Assembly (NCBI GenBank): GCA_964567745.1
Contig: CAZMNY010000028.1
Location: 48,752-112,751 of the forward strand
From: CAZMNY01 sp964567745
Lineage (GTDB): Bacteria; Planctomycetota; Planctomycetia; Pirellulales; Pirellulaceae
Length of the DNA: 64,000 nt
Reading direction: 5' to 3'
Position numbers and translations under genes: made by a program. Below the pieces are notes generated by a model. The model saw nothing but the letters and a program-made list of their open reading frames with translations, did not search any database and had not been told where the DNA came from. Below are positions 27,601 through 36,850 of the stretch, one piece after another. The number at the start of each line of letters is the position of its first letter. Positions within the stretch are counted from its first letter, which is position 1.

Positions 27601-29204
27601 ATCGCCGCGAGGGCGATTTAGCCTACCGTCGCCTGCGCGCGCCGGGGCGTCACGCCGAAGCCCATATCGAACCATCCATCGAGTCGGCCATTGCGTTGTT
27701 GCGCGACGACCAACGCGGCGACTCGGCCGACATGGTTGTGCTCGATACAACCGCAGACCAACTCTCGGTTCAGGCGCGACGCCAACTACGCATCGATTGC
27801 GGCGCAAGCGACAGCTCAAACGACTTGGACGATTCACCGGTGATCATGAGCGGCCACCAGCCGGAATTTTTTCATCCGGGTGTTTGGTTCAAGAATTTTG
27901 CTCTAGCGCAAATTGCCAAGCAATCGGGCGCGATCGGCGTGAATATGGGCGTCGATAACGATCTCTGCCGGTCTCCGTCGATTCGCTGTCCAAGTGAATC
28001 GAATGGCGAATTCAGAGTGGAGTCGGTCGCCTACGATTCTTCAGGCAGCCATCCGGACGACTTTCAACCGGGTGCCGTTCCATATGAAGCGCGACAGATC
28101 CAGGACGTCGATCTTTTTCGCTCTTTTGGCGAACGCATCGAGGAACGGATCGGTCGTTGGGTTGACGAACCGCTCATTGCAACGTTGTGGCCATTCGCAA
28201 TTGAAGCCCAACTAGCGTCAAACAATCTGGGCGCCGCCATCACGACAGCTCGAGCCAAACTCGAACGCTCCCTCGGAATTGCCAACTTGGAATTAACTGT
28301 CGGGCAATTGAGCGACACGGTTCCGTTTCGGCGATTTCTTTTACATTTAGCGTCGAAAGCCGAGCCGTTCGCGGAATCCCATAATCAGGCCCTGGAAGCG
28401 TACCGTCGCGTGAATCGGATTCGAAGCCGTTCGCACCCCGCGCCCGCGCTGAAGGAGGCCGGAGGCTGGATTGAAACGCCTTTCTGGATCTGGACGAGCG
28501 AATCTCCAGTTCGTAACCGCGCTTTTGTTCGCAGCGAGAAAAACATGCGTTTTGGCGCCCCGGGCCAGATCGAGCTGGAGCTCCCCAATCCGGTGGCACA
28601 GCCCAAAGAGGCCCTCGCCGTGCTGGCGCACGCCTTCGAACAGGGCGTACGAATTCGTCCGCGTGCCTTGACGACAACGATGTATGCAAGGCTATTCGTT
28701 TGCGATTTGTTCCTGCACGGTGTGGGCGGTGCCAAATATGACCAGCTGACAGACGAGTTGATTCGGCGATTCTGGGGGGTCCGGCCGCGAGCGTTCGCGA
28801 CCATGACCGCCACGGCTCTGCTGCCTATTCCGTTGCACGGCGTCGGATCAAATTCAATGGCCGATCTTCATCGACTGCGACGAGAATACGGCTTTCACGC
28901 CGAACGCCATATTGAGGCGCCGCTTGAAGACGCGCAGCGGCTGATTGACGAGAAAGCTTCACTCGTCCGCATGAATCCGAAACGAGGCGCTGGCAAGGCG
29001 CGACAAGAACGACTGCTTGAGATCAATCGACAACTTTCCCGTTTCCTCTCAGACAAGCATGAACAACAACGTCATCAGCGAGCTGAGTTGTCGGCGCAGA
29101 TGCGCCACGATCAGTTGTTCGGGTCGCGCGAGTTTTCTTTCTGTTTGCACAGTTGGAAAACTTTGCCCCAATTACTACTGGACCTTTGCCTGAAACAACC
29201 TTAA
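27597..29204 (+). CDS. Conserved protein of unknown function, distantly BshC-like
   Basis: A 535-residue soluble protein with no signal or membrane segment. Near residue 84 it has MSGHQPEFFHPGVWFKNFAL followed about 20 residues later by GVDND. This loosely resembles the GQQ...GPL...K and EDHD elements of BshC, the cysteine-adding enzyme of bacillithiol synthesis. A charged helical, possibly coiled-coil stretch lies near the C-terminus (about 470-505), which also recalls BshC. The link is by pattern only; overall identity is low and the Lys/Asp pattern could be coincidental. It overlaps the GT2 gene by 4 bp and has a strong site (AGGAAGGGG) before its ATG. The Eis-like gene follows 64 bp later. 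Confidence 0.8.
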   Translation: MNRREGDLAYRRLRAPGRHAEAHIEPSIESAIALLRDDQRGDSADMVVLDTTADQLSVQARRQLRIDCGASDSSNDLDDSPVIMSGHQPEFFHPGVWFKNFALAQIAKQSGAIGVNMGVDNDLCRSPSIRCPSESNGEFRVESVAYDSSGSHPDDFQPGAVPYEARQIQDVDLFRSFGERIEERIGRWVDEPLIATLWPFAIEAQLASNNLGAAITTARAKLERSLGIANLELTVGQLSDTVPFRRFLLHLASKAEPFAESHNQALEAYRRVNRIRSRSHPAPALKEAGGWIETPFWIWTSESPVRNRAFVRSEKNMRFGAPGQIELELPNPVAQPKEALAVLAHAFEQGVRIRPRALTTTMYARLFVCDLFLHGVGGAKYDQLTDELIRRFWGVRPRAFATMTATALLPIPLHGVGSNSMADLHRLRREYGFHAERHIEAPLEDAQRLIDEKASLVRMNPKRGAGKARQERLLEINRQLSRFLSDKHEQQRHQRAELSAQMRHDQLFGSREFSFCLHSWKTLPQLLLDLCLKQP

Positions 29205-29268
29205 GTTACGCTTGCAGCAAACCGGCATGGATCGGTTTTGGACGAGAGTCTGAGAAGGAATTCGCCAA

Positions 29269-30630
29269 ATGACATCGACCTCAGCACGCGATTTAAGCGC
29301 TGAACGCGAGGGACGCGATTCCGTGCTTCCCCCCACCATCTTCCCTCCGTTTGTGTTGAGCGCTGCAGGCGCCGGCGACCACGCCGCCATTCATGGATTG
29401 CTTCGCACCGTGTTACACAGTCCTTCCATGGACGAGTTCCAACACCAATTTGAAGAACCGTATTACGAGCCATCGAATCGGCTTGTCGCCAAACGCGGAG
29501 TTGACATCGTCGCCCATGCGTTGCTGACGAATCGCGAAATGCAATTTGGCGATGCGCGATTGGCGGTTAGCAGCTTGCACGATCTCGCTACCTTACCCGA
29601 GTACCGCAATCAAGGACTTGGCAGCGCGTTGCTGATGCAGGCGGAACGGCAGATGCTGGCCGACGCAGCGGTCCTTGGATTGCTCACCACGACCAACCCG
29701 ACGTTCTTTGAAAACCGAGGCTGGGCGACTTGGCCTCGCCCCAGCGGCTGCCTCGCGGGTGCTCGTAATATTCTGTCCTTCCTTCGCTCGAAGCGGCCGA
29801 AACGCAAGCCGCTAATTGGCGGTCACAAACCAAAACGCGAATGCAATATTCGCTTGGTGCGCGCGGTTGAGCAGCCGGCGCTCGTCAGACTCTACAGCCA
29901 GTTCTCCGAAAACCTGTTTGGACCGTTTGTCCGTTCCCAGGCGATGTGGAGATGGCTGAGCAGTCGGCAGGGATACGATCGAATCTACGTTGCGATCGAC
30001 GGGCCGGATCGCCTGGAGCTGGACGACCAATTCTCTCAGATCGTCGGGTACGCCGTGGTGCGAGGCGGAGTTGTGCTCGAGTTGATCACGGATCCGGATC
30101 ATCAGGGCGCCGCTCGTCGTTTGTTGGAAAGAGTTTGTGGCGACGCGATTGAACATGACCACGAACAGATTCGCGTCGACGCCCAGCCCGAGAGCCCATT
30201 GCATTCGATTGTCCGAGACGCGGGAGGCCGCGCCCAAGTTGATTCGCAGCCGGACGGTCCTGTCATGCTGGCCAAGATTCTCGATGAAACCCGATTTCTG
30301 CACGCGATCGAACCGACGCTTATTCGTCGGCTGAACGAATCCGAACTCGGAGACGCGTGCGAACTTGGTTTTGTCATCGATGGCGTCAAACACAAGTTGT
30401 TTGTCAGTCGGCGGAGAGCAAAACTAGTGCAGTCGAATGTCGGACGGAGTTACATGACGTGCAATCGATCGACCTTGCATCAACTCCTCTTGGGGCACTG
30501 GCGAATGGAAGACGCAGTGAACAGCGGCGTTCTCGAATCGTCGACACGCGTCGCCACTAAGATCGCCGAAACGCTTTTGCCTCAGCTGCCCGTTTGGCGG
30601 ACGACGTTTGACGAAGAGACCGGTGAATGA
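29269..30630 (+). CDS. Eis-like double GNAT N-acetyltransferase
   Basis: A 453-residue acetyl-CoA-dependent acetyltransferase. The first GNAT domain (about 30-160) has the acetyl-CoA loop in YRNQGLGSALL and the preceding LHDLATLPE strand. A second, more degenerate GNAT-like domain (about 195-330) follows, and a C-terminal alpha/beta part (about 345-440) resembles the SCP2-like domain of Eis enzymes. A ribosome binding site (GAAGGAA) is 8 nt before the ATG. It is the last gene of the GT2 / BshC-like / GNAT operon. A double-GNAT layout also occurs in mycothiol synthase MshD, which is why a thiol pathway is considered. The acceptor is unknown. Confidence 0.85.
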   Translation: MTSTSARDLSAEREGRDSVLPPTIFPPFVLSAAGAGDHAAIHGLLRTVLHSPSMDEFQHQFEEPYYEPSNRLVAKRGVDIVAHALLTNREMQFGDARLAVSSLHDLATLPEYRNQGLGSALLMQAERQMLADAAVLGLLTTTNPTFFENRGWATWPRPSGCLAGARNILSFLRSKRPKRKPLIGGHKPKRECNIRLVRAVEQPALVRLYSQFSENLFGPFVRSQAMWRWLSSRQGYDRIYVAIDGPDRLELDDQFSQIVGYAVVRGGVVLELITDPDHQGAARRLLERVCGDAIEHDHEQIRVDAQPESPLHSIVRDAGGRAQVDSQPDGPVMLAKILDETRFLHAIEPTLIRRLNESELGDACELGFVIDGVKHKLFVSRRRAKLVQSNVGRSYMTCNRSTLHQLLLGHWRMEDAVNSGVLESSTRVATKIAETLLPQLPVWRTTFDEETGE

Positions 30631-30643
30631 CAACGGGGCATCG

Positions 30644-31880
30644 TTAGCGTGGTAGTACTACGTTAGCGCGGTAGTCGCCAACAGATGACTTGGCCATTGC
30701 GATCGCCGCTGGCCAAGAATTCATCACCTGGCGCGAAGGCAACGCAGAGCCTTCGTTCTTGTGGCCTTGAAAACTGCAATGCCATTTCTTTTCGAGATAG
30801 CGCCAGACGCTGACTTCTTTTCCGCGCGTAATCGACGTCAAGAGTTCGCTCTCGTTTCCGAACGCCAGTCCGGAGATCGATTTTTTTGCTCTGGCAATTG
30901 GATTCTTGTACCGCGTTTTAGATTCCACGCAAAGATGGTCCGGTGCTCCCCGCCCGAGGCAAGCGAGTCTCCTTGGCCGATATCGCGATGGCCGTTACTT
31001 TTCCCAAATGGCCAACGAGAGGTGCCGAAGGAATATTTCGATTCCAAATCCGCACAAATCGGTCTTCTCCGACCGTCGCCGTTATCGCGCCCATTCTTGA
31101 TGCAGCGATGTCGTAAATGATTACCTCGTACTGCTGCCGCACAATTGGCACGCCCGACGCGACATTCCAGAACGCGACACGCTGATCGTCGGCGCATATC
31201 GCGATCGTGGTCCCGTCAGGCCCTAAGCGTTTTATCGGCTCCGGCGCTCGCCAACAGTTTCCCGTCGGGCGAGAAAGCAACGTCGCGAACGGATCCCACA
31301 TGGCCTTCCAATGTCAGCAAGACTTGAGGGCCGTCGACGCTCCAAACCTTGATTTTTCCGTCTTCGCCGCAAGTGGCGAAGGCCTTGAGTCGGTCGCAGA
31401 ATCAGATCGCGTTCACACCGCCAGGATGCGTTTCGATTACGTGAATCTTCAAATCGGCGGCAGCCGTCGCTTGAGTTGCCGACGCCTTGTCTTTCGGCGA
31501 GGGAGCGAGTTTTGCGATAACTTGGCCGGCCGCCCAGCCGTCGTATTTCTTTCGGATCGCGACAACTTGCTGCTCCAGAGTCTTACGAGCCTCGCCCTCT
31601 CGTTGGAGAATCGCTCGATGGATCCGTTAGAGTGACCGCTAAAGCAACGGTGTCAGCTCATCGGCTGATTCAGCCGCCTTGCGCCACTTTTCGGCCAATG
31701 CGATAAATCCAGCTGCATCGTCGGCGCCTTGCAGGTCGCTCTTGGCGGCAGCGGCGACAGCAGGGCGCGCGGTGGCTCGAGCCAAGTTAAGGCGCCGATG
31801 CGCAGCCGAACCGAAGAAATTGTCGACAAGCCGACCGTCAATTGGGATCGATTGGTAAAGTTCGCCTCACCGCGATTCAT
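30644..31880 (-). pseudogene. Decayed WD40-repeat protein gene
   Basis: On the minus strand, clear WD40 blades can be read in three frames: GEDGKIKVWSVDG with GHVGSVRDVAFSPDGKLLAS, then DDQRVAFWNVASG and GEDRFVRIWNRN, then EHRTIFAWNL, and SGLAFGNESEL with KEVSVWRYLEKKW. An N-terminal part in one frame (DDAAGFIALAEKWRKAAES) is followed in the same frame by TAG, TAA and later TGA stops, and at least three frame changes are needed further on. This amount of damage rules out a single sequencing error. The gene overlaps the uvrC stop by a few bases and probably was a secreted or cytoplasmic WD40 scaffold of the kind common in planctomycetes. Confidence 0.85.
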
Positions 31881-33229
31881 TCGCCAAACGTCGCTTTGCG
31901 ACGCAGAATGTGATGATAGTGTTGGGCGAATCGGTGAGCCTCGTCGCGCACGTACTGAAGCAGTCGAAGAGCAAAAGCGTGCCGGCTGAGACGCAGCGGT
32001 TCGGAATCGCCGGGCCGAAAAATCTCCTCCTCGCGTTTCGCCAGCGAAATCAACACCGGCGGCGGCACGTCTTGCTCACGAAAAGCAGACAGCGCGGCGT
32101 TCAATTGTCCCTTACCGCCATCGATCAACAAAATGTCCGGAAACATCTCGCCTTCGTCGTACATTTTCGAATAGCGTCTCGCGACGACTTCATGAATGCT
32201 GCGGTAATCGTCCACTCCCTTGACGCTGCGAATTCGGTAGCGACGATATCCCGGCTTGAAGGGCAGGCCATCTAGAAACTGCACGACGCTGGCGACCGTT
32301 TGCTCTCCGCCTAAGTGGGCAATGTCGATCCCTTCAACCGTTCGCGGCGTCTCGTCGAGCTTCAACACTTGCCGCAATCCGCGAAGTCCCTTTTGCGGGT
32401 CGATGTAGAACACCTCCGGCTGAGCGTGCGTATCCAGCTCGCCTCGCTGATCGAGCGTCTCGAGCATCCGAATCTCATCGCGCAAACGGGCGGCCGTTTC
32501 GAAGTCGAGCGCTTTGGACGCGGCCTGCATTTCAGCCTTCATTTGGTTCAGCAGACGTGACTTCTTGCCCTCGAGAAACAACTGCAATCGGCGAATGTCT
32601 TTGCGGTAATCCTCCTTGCTAATCCTCAAGTTGCACGGCGCCGTACACTGCTTGATACTCGCGAGCAAACAGGGACGAAACCACTCCCATCGCTGGTCGC
32701 CTTGCTCGATGTCTAGCGAACATGTGCGAAACTGGAAGATCTTCTGCAGGACTTGGACGGCTCCGCGAAGCGACCCCGCACTTGCGAAAGGGCCGTACAG
32801 TTTGACGCCGCGATCTCTCGGTTCGCGAGTCACTTCGACGCGTGGAAAATCCTCGCCTGTCGTGATCATCAAGTAAGGGAACGTCTTGTCGTCTTTGAGT
32901 TCCTTGTTGTGCTTGGGCTGAATGTCCTTGATCAACCTGGACTCGGTGAGTAGCGCATCGACTTCGCTCTCACACGGCATGAAGTCGATATCGCAGATCT
33001 CGGTTACCCAAACCGTTCGTTTTTCCTCTGCGGCCGCCTTAAGAAAATAGCTGCCCGCTCGCGAACGCAGATTTTTGGCCTTGCCGACGTAGATGACTCG
33101 CCCAGCTGAATCCTTCATTAGATAGACGCCAGGCGTCTGCGGAAACTCGCGCACCTTCTCCGCAGCCCGGAGAAACCCGAGTGAACGAAACTCGTCGCCT
33201 TCCGGCGGTTCGACGGCGTCTTCCGACAT
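31877..33229 (-). CDS. uvrC: UvrC excinuclease subunit lacking the helix-hairpin-helix tail
   Basis: Nuclease of nucleotide excision repair that cuts both sides of a lesion with UvrB. From the ATG at 33229 it has 450 residues, against about 600 in E. coli. The GIY-YIG domain (GVYLMKDSAGRVIYVGKAKN, about 33-52), the UvrB-binding UVR motif (QMKAEMQAASKALDFETAARLRD region) and the RNase-H-like 5' nuclease with GIDIAHLGG, GVDDYRS, LLIDGGKGQ and RDEAHRFA (catalytic Asp/Asp/Asp/His) are all intact. The protein ends right after this, without the C-terminal double helix-hairpin-helix DNA-binding domain. A GTG at 33238 is an alternative start. The shorter form may be lineage-typical. Confidence 0.93.
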   Translation of the reverse strand: MSEDAVEPPEGDEFRSLGFLRAAEKVREFPQTPGVYLMKDSAGRVIYVGKAKNLRSRAGSYFLKAAAEEKRTVWVTEICDIDFMPCESEVDALLTESRLIKDIQPKHNKELKDDKTFPYLMITTGEDFPRVEVTREPRDRGVKLYGPFASAGSLRGAVQVLQKIFQFRTCSLDIEQGDQRWEWFRPCLLASIKQCTAPCNLRISKEDYRKDIRRLQLFLEGKKSRLLNQMKAEMQAASKALDFETAARLRDEIRMLETLDQRGELDTHAQPEVFYIDPQKGLRGLRQVLKLDETPRTVEGIDIAHLGGEQTVASVVQFLDGLPFKPGYRRYRIRSVKGVDDYRSIHEVVARRYSKMYDEGEMFPDILLIDGGKGQLNAALSAFREQDVPPPVLISLAKREEEIFRPGDSEPLRLSRHAFALRLLQYVRDEAHRFAQHYHHILRRKATFGE

Positions 33230-33358
33230 TCCTGGCACCCTTCGGCCGCATGATCAATGGGTCGTTGATCGATTCTGGACGATCAACAACCGTTCCCTGA
33301 CTCGCGCGATGGAGCCCAGCGAAGCGTCTACCTGCGAATGAAATGCAATTCGCTTATA

Positions 33359-35197
33359 TCATACGCTATCCGCTAGCGAGCGAACGTCAGTCTCGAACGT
33401 CTTGAGACGCTCAGCCAATTCCTCTTTGGCGCGATCGAGGTTGGCAAGCTGTTCCGGCGCGGTGTAGCCGAACATATAGAACTTGACTTTGGGCTCGGTT
33501 CCCGAGGGCCGGATCGCGATTCGATTGCCCGTTTCCGCCAGGTCGAAAACGATCAGGTTGCCATCTGGGCCATCGAGCGGCTGACTCGAACCGTCGGCGG
33601 AAATGGTCGTTTTGAGCAAGTAGTCGCGACGCTGTGCGTAGTCGATACCGCCAAACGAACTGGGCGGATCTTCTCGCAGACGCTCCATCAAGGCTTGCAT
33701 TCTGGCCATGCCTTGTGAGCCTTCCATCATCACATTGACAAGGCACTCCGCGTGAAGGCCGTGCTGCCAATAGAGGCTGTCGAGCTTCTCGTGAAGCGAA
33801 AGTCCCTCGGCCTTGAGTTTCGCTGCAAGTTCGGCAAGCAACATACAAGCCACGGCACCGTCCTTGTCTCTCGCGTATTGACCGACCAGAAAACCGTGCG
33901 ACTCCTCAGTTCCATAGAGAAACAAATCCGGGCCTGACTCGTCGACTTGGCTACAAATCCATTTGAACCCAACTTGCAGATTGCCGTACGTCGTCACTCC
34001 GTATGAATCGGCGATTCGCCGCAACATTTCTGTCGTGACAAGTGTCGTGGCGATGAAGTGCTCCGGCGTGAGGCCGCCGCCCGACTTGCGTTGTTCGAGC
34101 ACATAGTCGGCGAGCAGCGCGCCAAGCTGATTGCCGGTAAGCGGCTTCCATTCGGCGTCGCCGAGTTTGAGCGGAGCTGCGCAGCCCATGCGATCGGCAT
34201 CGGGGTCGGTTGCCAGCGCGATCTCGGCACCCGACTCTTTGGCGCGATCGATCATCGCGTCAAATACGCGGGGGTTCTCTGGGTTTGAAACGTGGCCCGG
34301 GACGTTGGGAAAGTCGCCGTCCGGCTTCTGATGAGGGCCGAAGATCTCGACGCTCTGAAAACCATCGGCGGCCAGCACAGGCACCACCGACGACTCGCCG
34401 ACTCCGTGCAGCGGCGAGAAGATGATGTTAATGTCTCGCGGTCCCTGGAACCCCTCGGCGGCGGCGGCGGCAACGTACGCGACGTCAATCTCGTCCTTGC
34501 ACATCGTCACTTGGCCATCCGCGATCGATTGCGAGAAATCCTTGACCGTAATCGCTTGGACCGATCCAACACGCTCGATGATGCGACTGTCGTGCGGTGG
34601 GAGAATCTGGGCGCCCGACGACCAGTAGACTTTGACCGCATTGTCCGACGGCGGGTTGTGGCTGGCCGTGACCATGATTCCACACGAACAATTCTTGGCT
34701 CGCACAAGATACGAAAGCTCGGGAGTGCTGCGATAGTCGTCGAGGAAGTAGACGTGGAATCCCGCCGCCGTCATCACGCTTGCGCAGAGCTCGGCAAAAT
34801 GGCGAGAATTGTGTCGAGTGTCATAGGCGATCGCACAGGAAAGGCTGTCTCCGCCGACTTCGTCTCGAATATAGTCGGCTAGCCCTTGGGCGCTCTCGCC
34901 GATCGTTCGATCGTTGATCACATTGCAGCCGATCGGGTACATCCGACCTCGGCGTCCGCCCGTGCCAAACGGGATCACAGTCCAGAACGCGTCGTCAAGA
35001 GCTTGCCAAAGGCCTTCGTCGATGTGCCGTCGAACCTCAGCCGCATAGTCCGAGAATCGCGATTCGGAAAGCCACTTGCGAATATTCTCAGCCGCTGGCG
35101 CCGTCAACTTCCCTGCAGCGACGGCTTCGTTGATTTGTGTGTCGCAAACGGTCTTCGCGCTGTCTTTGACGCTGTCGGTGTTAGCGGTGTCGCTCAT
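33359..35197 (-). CDS. Phosphoglucomutase/phosphomannomutase family enzyme (long form)
   Basis: An alpha-D-phosphohexomutase of 612 residues from the ATG at 35197, interconverting hexose 1- and 6-phosphates. A roughly 70-residue N-terminal extension precedes the FGTGGRRGRM loop. The active phosphoserine loop is TASHNPPSDN, the metal loop is DPDADRMG, the sugar loop includes GTEESHGF, and the phosphate-binding loop is RPSGTEPKVKFY. All four catalytic loops are intact. The length and the GTEESHGF loop fit the PGM/PMM group that includes bifunctional glucose-1,6-bisphosphate-type enzymes. It is divergent from a second mutase at 35449; the 251-bp gap holds both promoters. Open frame upstream to 35407 is not family-like. 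Confidence 0.92.
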   Translation of the reverse strand: MSDTANTDSVKDSAKTVCDTQINEAVAAGKLTAPAAENIRKWLSESRFSDYAAEVRRHIDEGLWQALDDAFWTVIPFGTGGRRGRMYPIGCNVINDRTIGESAQGLADYIRDEVGGDSLSCAIAYDTRHNSRHFAELCASVMTAAGFHVYFLDDYRSTPELSYLVRAKNCSCGIMVTASHNPPSDNAVKVYWSSGAQILPPHDSRIIERVGSVQAITVKDFSQSIADGQVTMCKDEIDVAYVAAAAAEGFQGPRDINIIFSPLHGVGESSVVPVLAADGFQSVEIFGPHQKPDGDFPNVPGHVSNPENPRVFDAMIDRAKESGAEIALATDPDADRMGCAAPLKLGDAEWKPLTGNQLGALLADYVLEQRKSGGGLTPEHFIATTLVTTEMLRRIADSYGVTTYGNLQVGFKWICSQVDESGPDLFLYGTEESHGFLVGQYARDKDGAVACMLLAELAAKLKAEGLSLHEKLDSLYWQHGLHAECLVNVMMEGSQGMARMQALMERLREDPPSSFGGIDYAQRRDYLLKTTISADGSSQPLDGPDGNLIVFDLAETGNRIAIRPSGTEPKVKFYMFGYTAPEQLANLDRAKEELAERLKTFETDVRSLADSV

Positions 35198-35448
35198 CTC
35201 ATTGTGCTCGCAATATGCGTTCTGATGGCCCGGCGGCGGACGTAAAATACGGTGTTTTTTCGGGCGCTCGAGGCTTATTTTCGAAATTGATTGTACGGCC
35301 GAGACGCGGATCTGTTCAACCGACCAGGCGACTGAATTGGTCGATCCTCCGCTGCAGCGATCGGCGGATTCGCGGTACACTCCTTGTGCCGGCGCACGCC
35401 AAGGCAAAAGCCCTTTCGATCATCCACAGAAAAGAATTGTATTTACCA

Positions 35449-36786
35449 ATGAGTTTGATCATCAGCGTTTCCGGTTTGCGCGGAATTGTTGGCGAGACTT
35501 TGACGCCTGACGTCGTTGTTCGTTTTGTCGGAGCGTTCTGCGCCGACCTCGACGACGGCCCGATTCTGGTAACACGCGACGGCCGGGACTCGGGAGAAAT
35601 GTTGGCGACGTCGGCAGTCAGCGCAGTCCAGGCTTGCGGCCGGGACGCGATTGACGCCGGTGTCGCGGCAACGCCGACTGCGGGCGTGCTGGTCAAATCG
35701 CTTGGCGCGGCGGGCGGCGTCCAGATTTCGGCCAGCCATAATCCTCCGCCCTACAACGGAATCAAACTATTCGGGCCAGACGGCCGAGTGCTCAAAGCCG
35801 ACCTTGGTCAGCGAGTGCTTCAAAGATACGAAGCCGGCCAAGGCGGTTGGGTCGAACATAAGAATGTCGGGGAGACTCGGCCGTGCCAAGACACCACGTC
35901 CGAACACATGAAACTTGTGCTCGACACCGTCGATGTCGAACGGATTCGCGAGCGTGAATTTCAAGTGCTGCTCGATAGCAATCACGGCGCTGGCGCCTTG
36001 CTCGGTCGCGAACTGCTCAACGAACTCGGATGCGAAGTGCTGTGTCTGGGCGCGGAGCCGAACGGCCAGTTCGCCCATCCGCCTGAGCCGACGGCGGCCA
36101 ACCTCGAGAGCGTTCAAGAGCATGTCCGAGGCGCCGAGGCCGTTGTCGGTTTTTGTCAAGATCCCGATGCCGATCGCCTCGCCCTGATCGACGAAACCGG
36201 ACGATACATCGGCGAGGAATACACCCTGGCTCTCTGCCTCGATCACGTGCTCAAGTCACGCCACGGCGCGGTGGCGACCAATTGCGCGACTAGCCGAATG
36301 TCACAGGATGTCGCGGTGGCCCGCGGTGCCGAGTTCGCTCGGGCGGCGGTCGGCGAAGCGAATGTGGTCGACTGCATGTTGGCCAACAAGGCAGTCTTTG
36401 GCGGCGAAGGCAACGGTGGTCCGATCGACCCGCGCGTTGGCCTGGTTCGAGACAGTTTCGTCGGCATGGCTCAAATTCTGGACGGCCTGGCTGCTGGCGA
36501 TCGAACGTTGAGTCAATGGGCGGATTCACTGCCGAGTTACGCGATCGAGAAAACGAAACAGCCCGCCTCGGACGTCGCATCCGTTCTCGACACGCTCGAG
36601 GCTCACTTTGCCGATGCAACTGCCGACCGGACCGATGGACTGCGGCTCGACTGGCCAGACAAGCGCTGGTTGCTCATCCGAGCCAGCAACACCGAGCCGA
36701 TCGTTCGAATCATCGCGGAAGCCGCTAAATCGAATGACGCAGCAGCGCTCTGCGAAGAAGCAGCCAGTGTTTTGAATCGAGCATAG
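35449..36786 (+). CDS. Phosphoglucosamine mutase-like phosphohexomutase
   Basis: A 445-residue alpha-D-phosphohexomutase. It begins directly with SVSGLRGIVGETLTP (loop 1), then has the phosphoserine loop SASHNPPPYNGIKLF, the metal loop QDPDADRLAL, the sugar loop GGEGNGGPI and the phosphate loop RASNTEPIVRII. The SASHNP and EGNGG patterns are closest to the archaeal-type GlmM/ManB group, so it may make glucosamine-1-phosphate for cell-wall and lipid A precursors; phosphomannomutase is the alternative. The ATG at 35449 starts at the conserved N-terminus; frame upstream to 35215 is not family-like. It is head-to-head with the other mutase. Confidence 0.9.
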   Translation: MSLIISVSGLRGIVGETLTPDVVVRFVGAFCADLDDGPILVTRDGRDSGEMLATSAVSAVQACGRDAIDAGVAATPTAGVLVKSLGAAGGVQISASHNPPPYNGIKLFGPDGRVLKADLGQRVLQRYEAGQGGWVEHKNVGETRPCQDTTSEHMKLVLDTVDVERIREREFQVLLDSNHGAGALLGRELLNELGCEVLCLGAEPNGQFAHPPEPTAANLESVQEHVRGAEAVVGFCQDPDADRLALIDETGRYIGEEYTLALCLDHVLKSRHGAVATNCATSRMSQDVAVARGAEFARAAVGEANVVDCMLANKAVFGGEGNGGPIDPRVGLVRDSFVGMAQILDGLAAGDRTLSQWADSLPSYAIEKTKQPASDVASVLDTLEAHFADATADRTDGLRLDWPDKRWLLIRASNTEPIVRIIAEAAKSNDAAALCEEAASVLNRA

Positions 36787-36850
36787 ACGCTGAGACCTTG
36801 GCTGACTCAGACCGCAAGTTAAACATCATCCCTTTGCGAGAGTTCTGACG

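Noticed and set aside
31380..31430. In-frame TGA in the WD40 remnant (minus strand) followed by a strong hairpin, as a second selenocysteine candidate
   Set aside because: The same frame also carries TAG and TAA stops and later frame changes. The hairpin loop (ACUUGC) lacks the GU-type signal, so pseudogene decay explains it better.
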